This document shows, piece by piece, positions 7,790 to 14,158 of a DNA stretch of 16,937 nt (positions are counted from its first letter, which is position 1; each line of letters begins with the position of its first letter). The translations under genes and the position numbers were made by a program. The notes beneath the pieces are model-generated. The model saw only the letters and a program-made list of their open reading frames with translations, was not told the origin of the DNA and searched no databases. The DNA lies in NCBI GenBank assembly GCA_049320945.1, contig JBMOQT010000042.1, forward strand, positions 1 to 16,937, read 5' to 3'. This stretch comes from DYIB01 sp049320945. GTDB lineage: Bacteria; Pseudomonadota; Gammaproteobacteria; Burkholderiales; Rhodocyclaceae.

Positions 7790-7984
7790 ATGCGCAAGCC
7801 CAACGTCAAGGAGCAGCGCCTGGCAGCCATCTTCCTGCTGGGTTGCGTCCTGTTCAATTTCCCCTTGCTTGCGCTTTTCAACTACCCGGCCCTGGTCGGG
7901 GGAATCCCGCTGCTCTATGCCTATCTGTTCGCGGCGTGGGCGCTGGTGATTGCGCTGTTGGCGGCAGTTGTCGAGAAGAAGTAG
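7790..7984 (+). CDS. Small two-helix membrane protein, partner of the SLC5-type sensor
   Basis: A 64-aa protein. The ATG at 7790 is chosen because a strong AGGAGG lies 7 nt before it; an in-frame GTG at 7769 precedes that signal and is unlikely. A basic N-terminus (MRKPNVKEQR) is followed by two hydrophobic helices at about 11-30 and 42-61, with a conserved-looking NFPLLALFNYPALVGGIPLLY between them, and a short charged end VVEKK. Small proteins of this layout (DUF3311/DUF4212-like) often precede sodium:solute symporters as accessory subunits, and a comparable small ORF, CbrX, precedes the SLC5-type sensor kinase CbrA in Pseudomonas; that resemblance is from memory of layout, not alignment. 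It is 27 bp upstream of the SLC5-STAC-GGDEF-EAL gene and surely co-transcribed. It probably assembles with, or couples translation to, that protein. Confidence 0.8.
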   Translation: MRKPNVKEQRLAAIFLLGCVLFNFPLLALFNYPALVGGIPLLYAYLFAAWALVIALLAAVVEKK

Positions 7985-8011
7985 CAAGCCGCAGCAGGAG
8001 GTAGGGTGACG

Positions 8012-11000
8012 ATGCTGTCCGGGTGGATCATCGCCCTGTTGATGTTCGCCTACCTGGGTGTGCTGTTCGCCATCGCCTACTACGGCGACCGGCGCGCCGC
8101 CGCGGGCCGCAGCATCATTGCCAATCCCTATGTGTATGCCCTGTCCCTGGCGGTATACAACACGGCATGGACTTTTTATGGGAGCGTCGGGCGCGCGGCG
8201 AGCGACGGCATCGGCTATCTGCCGGTTTATCTGGGATCCACCCTGATGATCGCCCTGTGGTGGGTGGTGCTGCGCAAGATCATCCGCATCGCCAAGGCCA
8301 ACCGCATCACTTCCCTGGCAGACTTCGTCTCCTCGCGCTACGGCAAGAGCGCCGTGCTCGCGGGGCTGGTGACGGTGATAGCGGTGGTGGGCGTCGCGCC
8401 CTACGTTTCCCTGCAGCTCAAGGCCATCTCCGCCACCTTCGACGTGGTACGCGGCTACCCGGCGGTGGTGATGCCCGGCCGGGCGGAGGCCGGTCCCTTC
8501 TGGGAGGACACGGCGCTGTACGTGGCCCTGCTGCTGGCGGCTTTCACCATCATGTTCGGCACCCGCCAGCTGGACGCAGCCGAACGCCACGAAGGCATGG
8601 TGGCGGCGATCGCCTTCGAATCCCTGGTCAAGCTGCTGGCTTTCCTGGCGGTGGGCGTGTTCGTCACCTACGGCATGTACGACGGCTTCGGGGACGTGTT
8701 CGCCAGGGCGCAACAACTGCCCGCGCTGGCGGCGCTGTTTACCATCGGCGGCGACGGAGACATCTACCGCAACTGGGCGTCGCTGGCGTCCCTGGCCTTC
8801 CTGTCCATGCTGGCCATCATGTTCCTGCCACGGCAGTTCCAGGTGGCGGTGGTGGAGAACGTGGATGAGTCTCATCTCAACAAGGCGATCTGGCTGTTTC
8901 CCCTCTACCTGATGGCCTTCGGCATCTTCGTTCTGCCGGTCGCCTTCGGCGGAATGCTGCACTTTGCCGGCGCTGCCACGGATCCTGACACCTTCGTCCT
9001 CACCCTGCCCATGTCGGAGCGGCAGGAGGCTCTGGTCCTGCTGGTGTTCATCGGCGGCTTTTCCGCCGCCACCGGCATGGTGATCGTGGAATCCATCGCC
9101 TTATCCACCATGGTCTGCAACGACCTGGTCATGCCGGTGCTGCTGCGCCTCAAGACACTGCGCCTGAGCGAGAGGAAGGATTTGTCCGCTCTGGTGCTTG
9201 GCATCCGCCGTGCCACCATCGTCATCGGTCTGCTGCTGGGCTATGCCTTCTTCCGCCTGGCGGGGGAGGCCTATGCCCTGGTGGCCATCGGCCTTATCTC
9301 CTTCGCCGCAGTGGCGCAGTTCGGGCCGGCGGTATTCGGCGGCATTTTCTGGAAGGGGGGCACCCGCGCCGGGGCGCTGGCCGGGCTGACCGCCGGGTTT
9401 CTGGTATGGCTGTACACCCTGATGCTGCCGGCCTTCGCCCGCTCGGGCTGGCTGCCCATGGAGTGGCTGGAACAGGGACCCTTCGGCCTGCCTCTGCTGC
9501 GTCCTCTGGCCCTGTTCGGCCTGGAGGGACTGGACGAGATCACCCATGCCCTGCTGTGGAGCATGCTGGCCAATACGGGCCTTTACCTGGCCGTCTCGGT
9601 GATGACGGGGCAGAGTCTCCTCGAGCAGACGCAGGCGGCGCTGTTCGTGGATGCCTTCAAGCTCGATCGGGGCGCGGGACGCGCCTGGCGCGCCACCGGC
9701 TCGGTGCCTGATCTGCATGCCCTTCTGGCGCGCTTCGTCGGGCCCGCCCGCGCGCAGGCGCTGCTGGCTGCCCACGCCCGCAGCCACGGCGAAGACTGGC
9801 CCCTGGAGGCCGATGCGGAGCTGGTGAATGTGGTCGAGACGCAGCTTGCCGGAGTGATCGGCGCAGCCTCGGCCCGTGTCATGATCGCTGCGGTGATCGA
9901 GGAGGAGCCGCTGCACGACAGCCTGACCGGCCTGCCCAATCGCGCGCTGCTGCTGGATCGGCTGGACCAGGCGCTCAAACGCAGCAAGCTGGAAGCCGCC
10001 CAGGGCTTTGCCCTGCTGTTCGTGAGCCTGGATCGCTTCAGGGTTGTCACCGACAGCCTGGGCCGCAGCGCAGGCGACCAGCTGCTGATCGCCGCCGCCC
10101 GGCGGCTGGGCGCCGGCCTGTCTGCGGGGGACACGCTGGCGCGCCTGGGGGGCGAGGAGTTCGCCATCCTCCTGACCGGCCTGGGCGGCAAGGACGATGA
10201 CTCGGGCAAAGTGGGCGAGACGCTGCGCTGCGCCAGTCAAGTGCAAGCCGCCATGGCGCCGGCATTCAAGCTGGAGGGGCATGAGGTATTTGCCACGGTC
10301 AGCATCGGCATCACCCTGGGCAGTCCTGCTTACGCCGAGCCGGCAGACATCCTGCGCGACGCCGAAACGGCCAATCACGGGGCGGTGGCGCGGGGTGGCG
10401 CCTGCTGCGAGGTATTCGAGGCGGACATGCGTGCCCGCGTGCTCGCCCTCCTGGACATGGAGACGGCGCTGCGCCAGGCGGTGATGCGCGGCGAGGAATT
10501 TCAGGTGTATTACCAGCCCATCGTCGCCCTGGACACGGGATGGCTGGCCGGCTTCGAGGCCCTGGTGCGCATGCGCCGATCCGACGGCAGCCTGGTGCCG
10601 CCGGCCGATTTCATTCCCATGTCGGAGGAGACCGGGCTCATCGTGCACATCGGTCGCTGGGTGCTGGCCGAAGCCTGCCGCCAGATGCGCACGTGGCAGC
10701 TGCGGTACCCGGATCACCCGCCGCTGCGCATCAGCGTGAACCTGGCCGGGCGGCAGTTCGCCCAGCTCGATCTGATGCGCCAGATCGAAGACGTGCTGCG
10801 GGAAACCGGCCTCGACACGGGCAGTCTCAAGCTGGAAGTCACCGAAACCCTGCTGATGGAACACACCGACGCGGCAGCCCAGGTGCTGCAGCAATTGCGC
10901 GCCTTGGGCATCAGGCTGCTGATGGACGATTTCGGCACGGGCTATTCCTCCCTCAGCTACCTGCACCGTTTTCCGATCGATACCCTGAAGATCGATGCCT

Positions 11001-11230
11001 CCTTCGTGCGGCGTATGGACGTGGACCGCAAGGACGCCGACATCATCCAGACCATCGTCAGCCTCGCCCATACCCTGGGCATGGACCTGATCGCCGAAGG
11101 GGTGGAAACCGAGCGCCAACTGGCCCAGTTGCGGGCGTTGAAAGTCGAATACGGCCAAGGCTACTACTTTGCCCGCCCCCTCGATGCTGCCGCGGCCGAG
11201 GCCCTCATCGCCACCCGCCCGCGATGGTAG
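8012..11230 (+). CDS. SLC5 transporter-like / STAC / GGDEF / EAL fusion protein
   Basis: A 1072-aa membrane sensor. AGGAGG (7996-8001) serves either the ATG at 8012 (spacing 10, preferred) or a GTG at 8006 (spacing 4), a two-residue difference. Residues 1 to about 540 form a 12-13-helix sodium:solute symporter (SLC5) fold, beginning YLGVLFAIAYYGDRR and including ALSTMVCNDLVMP near 360. Residues about 567-632 resemble the STAC domain known from CbrA-type proteins (LLARFVGPARAQALL, GVIGAASARVMIA). The GGDEF domain starts at DSLTGLPNR (636) with an intact GGEEF (713-717); the inhibitory RxxD site is degenerate (SAGD). The EAL domain has EAL (849-851), DDFGTGYSSL (972 on), LKID and AEGVET (1028-1033), all catalytic residues kept. 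It should make and/or degrade cyclic-di-GMP in response to a transported or bound solute. The ligand is unknown. Confidence 0.92.
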   Translation: MLSGWIIALLMFAYLGVLFAIAYYGDRRAAAGRSIIANPYVYALSLAVYNTAWTFYGSVGRAASDGIGYLPVYLGSTLMIALWWVVLRKIIRIAKANRITSLADFVSSRYGKSAVLAGLVTVIAVVGVAPYVSLQLKAISATFDVVRGYPAVVMPGRAEAGPFWEDTALYVALLLAAFTIMFGTRQLDAAERHEGMVAAIAFESLVKLLAFLAVGVFVTYGMYDGFGDVFARAQQLPALAALFTIGGDGDIYRNWASLASLAFLSMLAIMFLPRQFQVAVVENVDESHLNKAIWLFPLYLMAFGIFVLPVAFGGMLHFAGAATDPDTFVLTLPMSERQEALVLLVFIGGFSAATGMVIVESIALSTMVCNDLVMPVLLRLKTLRLSERKDLSALVLGIRRATIVIGLLLGYAFFRLAGEAYALVAIGLISFAAVAQFGPAVFGGIFWKGGTRAGALAGLTAGFLVWLYTLMLPAFARSGWLPMEWLEQGPFGLPLLRPLALFGLEGLDEITHALLWSMLANTGLYLAVSVMTGQSLLEQTQAALFVDAFKLDRGAGRAWRATGSVPDLHALLARFVGPARAQALLAAHARSHGEDWPLEADAELVNVVETQLAGVIGAASARVMIAAVIEEEPLHDSLTGLPNRALLLDRLDQALKRSKLEAAQGFALLFVSLDRFRVVTDSLGRSAGDQLLIAAARRLGAGLSAGDTLARLGGEEFAILLTGLGGKDDDSGKVGETLRCASQVQAAMAPAFKLEGHEVFATVSIGITLGSPAYAEPADILRDAETANHGAVARGGACCEVFEADMRARVLALLDMETALRQAVMRGEEFQVYYQPIVALDTGWLAGFEALVRMRRSDGSLVPPADFIPMSEETGLIVHIGRWVLAEACRQMRTWQLRYPDHPPLRISVNLAGRQFAQLDLMRQIEDVLRETGLDTGSLKLEVTETLLMEHTDAAAQVLQQLRALGIRLLMDDFGTGYSSLSYLHRFPIDTLKIDASFVRRMDVDRKDADIIQTIVSLAHTLGMDLIAEGVETERQLAQLRALKVEYGQGYYFARPLDAAAAEALIATRPRW

Positions 11231-11336
11231 GAGCCTATGGGCGTCGTGATGGAGGAGGTGTCGCGCTTCCTTCCGCTGACGGATTTCCTTTAACCGCTTG
11301 GCCGCGGCCCTTCATCTGATTTCATGGCAGCGCCCC

Positions 11337-12188
11337 TCAGGCAAAGGCGCCGGCCAGCCGCGCCGCCGCCTGGGCCACCAGTTCGTCGATGAGGGCGTAG
11401 TCCGGCTGGGGCTCCAGGTCCGCCGCCGCGCCGCGCCGGCCGGTCGGATGCACCGTCAGGCGCCCGCCGCTGCGGTCCACCGTCACCTCGCCGCCGCAGT
11501 GCCGGCAATAGATGTTGTCGCCCTGGCGGTGGTCGCGCCGTACCACGATGGTGGGTCCGCACATGGGGCACAGCTGCAGCGGAATGCCCGGCTCGCTGTG
11601 GCCGACCACGTGGTCCAGGCGCCCGGCCCGGCCCAGGGCGACGAAGCGCCGGCCCAGCGCCCCGTCGAACTGGCTGCCGAGATGTTCCTCGATGATCTCC
11701 AGCGCCCGGGCGATGGGCATGCCCTGGCGGTAGGGCCGGGCGCTGGTCATGGCGTCAAAGCCGTCGGCGATGCCCACCATGCGCGCGTCCAGGGGGATGA
11801 ACTCGCCGCCCATTCCCTGGGGATAGCCGCGGCCGTCGGGGCGCTCGTGATGCAGCAGGATGGCGTCGCGCACCAGGTCCGCGAGCAGGTGGTCGCCCAG
11901 CAGGCGCAGGCCGATATGGGGATGGGTCTTGACGATCTCGTACTCGTCGTCGGTGAGAAAGCCGGGCTTGTTGAGGATGGCGTCGGGAATGCCGATCTTG
12001 CCCAGGTCGTGCAGGAAGCCGCCCAGGGCCACGCGGGCGGCGGCCGCCGGCGCCAGCCCGGCATCCTGGGCCAGGATCAGGGAAAGCTGCGATACGCGCC
12101 ACAGGTGGCCGCCGGTGTAGGGGTCGCGGGCCTCCACCACCTCGGCCATGACGAACAGGCTCTTGAGCAGGTGTTCCTCGACTTTCAT
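11337..12188 (-). CDS. HD-GYP cyclic-di-GMP phosphodiesterase with C-terminal zinc ribbon
   Basis: A 283-aa protein. The start MKVEEHL (12188-12186) has GGAG 7 nt upstream and lies about 28 nt from the predicted transcription start; longer in-frame starts lack a usable ribosome binding site. Residues 1-190 are an HD-GYP domain: His28 in GGHLWRV, HDLGKIGIPD (His60-Asp61), His89 and His91, HHE (113-115) and GYP (121-123), all metal ligands kept, so hydrolysis of c-di-GMP is expected. Instead of an N-terminal receiver or sensor domain it has a C-terminal extension with two CxxC pairs, Cys207/Cys210 and Cys228/Cys231, reading CPMCG and CRHCGG, a zinc-ribbon-like knuckle that may bind zinc, sense redox state or touch nucleic acid. 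It faces the EAL-containing gene convergently across 106 bp and diverges from the cytochrome operon. Confidence 0.92.
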   Translation of the reverse strand: MKVEEHLLKSLFVMAEVVEARDPYTGGHLWRVSQLSLILAQDAGLAPAAAARVALGGFLHDLGKIGIPDAILNKPGFLTDDEYEIVKTHPHIGLRLLGDHLLADLVRDAILLHHERPDGRGYPQGMGGEFIPLDARMVGIADGFDAMTSARPYRQGMPIARALEIIEEHLGSQFDGALGRRFVALGRAGRLDHVVGHSEPGIPLQLCPMCGPTIVVRRDHRQGDNIYCRHCGGEVTVDRSGGRLTVHPTGRRGAAADLEPQPDYALIDELVAQAAARLAGAFA

Positions 12189-12224
12189 CCGATGTCTCCG
12201 GACCTCGCTCATCCTTGACCATAA

Positions 12225-12251
12225 GACCGGCCGGGCGACCCACAACTTACA
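12225..12251 (-). promoter_or_regulatory. ECF-sigma-type promoter for the HD-GYP gene
   Basis: On the minus strand TGTAAG (12251-12246) is followed by exactly 16 bp and CGGTC (12229-12225), continuing TTA. This is the layout of ECF (group 4) sigma factor promoters. Transcription would start near 12216, about 28 nt before the chosen start codon. An identical arrangement points the other way. Confidence 0.55.
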
Positions 12252-12281
12252 GGCGCGCATGTTTCTACCCGCGGCTGTAAG
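12246..12281. repeat. Inverted repeat CTTACAG-N22-CTGTAAG
   Basis: Two perfect 7-bp arms (12246-12252 and 12275-12281) stand in the divergent promoter region. I read them as the two oppositely oriented -35 elements rather than a single operator. Confidence 0.7.
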
Positions 12282-12302
12282 AATCGGCCCGGCCGACCGG
12301 TC
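12276..12302 (+). promoter_or_regulatory. ECF-sigma-type promoter for the cytochrome operon
   Basis: TGTAAG (12276-12281), a 16-bp spacer and CGGTC (12298-12302, continuing TAT) copy the element on the other strand. Transcription would start near 12310, giving a leader of about 73 nt before the cytochrome ATG. Confidence 0.55.
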
Positions 12303-12383
12303 TATCTGTGACGGCGGACGGGTGTCTGGCCCCGGACCCCGCTTCTGCCGGCGCCCATCGAATCACATAGACCAGGAGGTACC

Positions 12384-13088
12384 ATGAATCGGAACATGAG
12401 ACCAATGGCTGCGGCGCTGGCGGGCGCCGTGGCGTTCGCCGTTGCGGCGCCCGGCGCGGCGGCCGCGAATCCGTGCAATCCCTGTGCACCCAAGAGCCGG
12501 AATCCCTGCGCCGCGAAAAACCCGTGCGCCGCTGCCGCGGCGGTGGACCCGAAGCTGATCACCCGACCCAAGGGCACCAAGCTCTACACCGGCAATCCGG
12601 CCGAGCTCAGGAAGGAAGGGGAAAGGCTGTGGAACGACACCAAGCTGTCCACCAACGGCAATTCCTGCAATACCTGCCACCAGAACAACGGTGCCTTCAA
12701 CGCCAGCTTCGCCCAGCCCTATCCCCACAAAGTGGCCATGGTTCAGGAAAAGGCGGGCCTGAAGAGCATCCACATGGACGAAATGGTCCAGATCTGCATG
12801 GTCGTGCCCATGGCCGCCAAGCCCCTGCCCTGGGACTCCCGCGAGCTGGCAGCGCTCACCGCTTACACGGCCCAGGTGCAGAAGGACTTCCAGCGCGCCG
12901 CCAAGGCGGGCAAGGCGGCCAATCCGTGCGCGGCCAAGAACCCATGTGCCGCCAAGAATCCCTGCGGCGCAAAGAAGGCGGCGACGAAGAAATCGGACAT
13001 GAAGAAGGCCGCCAACCCTTGCGCTGCCAAAAACCCCTGCGCAGTGAAGAAACCCTGCGCCGCAAAGAACCCGTGCGCCGCGAAGTGA
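12384..13088 (+). CDS. Monohaem cytochrome c with Cys-rich NPCAAK repeats at both ends
   Basis: A 234-aa exported protein with a strong ribosome binding site (AGGAGG, 5 nt spacing). The signal peptide (1-28) ends in AAAA. The mature N-terminus carries four NPC units (29-48), the C-terminal tail (180-234) six NPC and one KPC unit, mostly as NPCAAK, separated by a lysine-rich spacer. Between them lies a class-I-like cytochrome c domain with one haem site CNTCH (95-99); Met139 or Met143 in CMVVPMAAKPLPW is the likely sixth ligand. Thus 11 Cys sit in repeats beside the two haem Cys and Cys138. Such tails could bind metal, form disulfides or serve as a redox buffer in the periplasm; this is inference. 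It is the first gene of a likely ECF-controlled operon, followed 52 bp later by the DUF6969-like gene. Confidence 0.88.
   Translation: MNRNMRPMAAALAGAVAFAVAAPGAAAANPCNPCAPKSRNPCAAKNPCAAAAAVDPKLITRPKGTKLYTGNPAELRKEGERLWNDTKLSTNGNSCNTCHQNNGAFNASFAQPYPHKVAMVQEKAGLKSIHMDEMVQICMVVPMAAKPLPWDSRELAALTAYTAQVQKDFQRAAKAGKAANPCAAKNPCAAKNPCGAKKAATKKSDMKKAANPCAAKNPCAVKKPCAAKNPCAAK
12468..12527 (+). repeat. N-terminal NPC coding repeats
   Basis: Four Asn-Pro-Cys units occur right after the signal peptide cleavage site (residues 29-48), irregularly spaced. They mirror the longer C-terminal array. Confidence 0.7.
12921..13085 (+). repeat. C-terminal NPCAAK coding repeats
   Basis: Seven units of about 18 bp code for NPCAAK or close variants (NPCGAK, NPCAVK, KPCAAK), in blocks of three and four separated by 14-15 residues rich in Lys and Ala. 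Codons vary between units (aatccgtgc, aacccatgt, aatccctgc), which suggests an old, protein-selected repeat rather than a recent DNA expansion. Confidence 0.85.
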
Positions 13089-13140
13089 GGCGGCTGGCGG
13101 GGCGCTGAATGGCCGCCGGGGGCGTTTCTTCCCTCGGCCC

Positions 13141-13884
13141 ATGGCGATGGTCATGAAAGCAGCCAAGGCCTCCCTCCCATTCCAGCTTGCCGGCATCACA
13201 CCCGGGCAACTGCGCGCCATGGCCGATGCCGGCGGCGAGATCTTGGAGTGCTACCGCGTGCTGGGAAAGGCGGGGCTCAACATCGTCGGTGAGGTCCTGC
13301 GCGGCCAGGGAACGTTCTACGAGAACGAGCACTACCCGAGCGATGACGTGTTCGATGCCGACAGCCACGCTCAGTATTACTACCATGCCCACCGCGGCCC
13401 GTCCGCGGAGCACGGCCACTTCCATACCTTTTTGCGCGCGCCGGGCATGCCCGAAGATGTTGCCCCGGTATCCTACACCGGTGCGGAAACCTGGCCGCAA
13501 GGGGCGGAAGCCCTGTCCCACCTGGTTGCGATTTCCATGGACGAATACGGCTATCCCAGGGCCTTGTTCACGGTCAATCGCTGGGTGACGGGTGACGCCT
13601 GGTACCGTGCCGCCGATGTGGAGCGCATGCTCGACCGCTTCGTCATCGACCATGCCTATCCGTCATGGCCGGTGAATCGCTGGATCAGCGCCATGTTTCG
13701 CCTGTTCCGGCCGCAGATGGCCTGGCTGCTGGCGCAGCGCGATGCGGCAGTGGATGCTTGGGCAAGACGCCACCCGCAGCGAGACGTGTTCGAGGACCGC
13801 GAACTGGACATCACCAGTTGGCTGCCCATCTCGGTGGACGTCCAGATCGAGGCGGTGCGCCGCGCCCTGGCGGCAGCAACTTGA
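13141..13884 (+). CDS. Histidine-rich conserved protein, DUF6969-like
   Basis: A 247-aa protein without a signal peptide or membrane helix. Three in-frame ATGs (13141, 13147, 13153) compete and none has a clear Shine-Dalgarno sequence; the first is given. The conserved-looking core is TFYENEHYPSDDVFDADSHAQYYYHAHR (59-85) and EHGHFHTFLR (90-99), with His82, His84, His91, His93 and His95 forming a dense cluster that could bind metal. This pattern matches my memory of the DUF6969 family, whose function is unknown to me. The C-terminal half is rich in Trp and Arg. It sits between a Cys-repeat cytochrome and a small exported protein, with a 12-bp gap to the latter, so it is part of the same transcription unit. 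A role in redox or metal handling is only suggested by context. Confidence 0.8.
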   Translation: MAMVMKAAKASLPFQLAGITPGQLRAMADAGGEILECYRVLGKAGLNIVGEVLRGQGTFYENEHYPSDDVFDADSHAQYYYHAHRGPSAEHGHFHTFLRAPGMPEDVAPVSYTGAETWPQGAEALSHLVAISMDEYGYPRALFTVNRWVTGDAWYRAADVERMLDRFVIDHAYPSWPVNRWISAMFRLFRPQMAWLLAQRDAAVDAWARRHPQRDVFEDRELDITSWLPISVDVQIEAVRRALAAAT

Positions 13885-13896
13885 GGAGACTTCACC

Positions 13897-14158
13897 ATGC
13901 GCATCCTGCTCACCATCGTCAAGTTGGGCATCGCCGCGGTTGCATGGAGCGTTTTGGCCTGGGCAGACATTGCTACACCCTATCCGGGCACCCGCATGGT
14001 CAAGTCTCCACACCCCTAACAGCGACGGCACGGCGACCCTGACTTACCGCACGCCCACGGCCGTGTTCGCTCCTTATCAAAACAAGGCATTGGATGCCCT
14101 GGCCAAGGAACTCGATCCGGTAATCGAGAAGATCGCAGCCGATGCCGTCGCCAAGTAG
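13897..14158 (+). pseudogene. Small exported protein split by a frameshift
   Basis: An ATG at 13897 with GGAG 8 nt upstream opens a signal-peptide-like sequence (MRILLTIVKLGIAAVAWSVLAWA) and continues DIATPYPGTRMVKSPHP to a TAA at 14017-14019. The next frame continues without a stop as TPNSDGTATLTYRTPTAVFA and then a helical, charged end KELDPVIEKIAADAVAK to the TAG at 14156-14158. Joined near 13999-14015 by skipping one base, they give one coherent periplasmic protein of about 86 residues; neither half looks complete alone. The shift could be a real mutation, a sequencing error or, less likely, programmed. It follows the DUF6969-like gene by 12 bp and its end overlaps the next start by 17 bp, so it is well embedded in the operon. 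I do not recognise a family. Confidence 0.6.

Noticed and set aside
6377..8962. Open frame of 861 codons on the minus strand
   Set aside because: It runs antisense through the CBS-PAS, small membrane and SLC5 genes; it is rich in His, Gln and Gly with no recognisable fold.
9101..11158. Open frame of 685 codons on the minus strand
   Set aside because: Shadow of the GGDEF-EAL coding region, where intact motifs prove the plus strand is coding.
11237..11293. 18-codon ORF (MGVVMEEVSRFLPLTDFL) after the EAL gene
   Set aside because: It has a weak ribosome binding site and is too short to support from sequence alone; no recognisable motif.
12921..13085. Could the regular 18-bp units be a CRISPR array or minisatellite?
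   Set aside because: They are in frame, encode NPCAAK, have no spacers and differ at wobble positions, so they are protein repeats.
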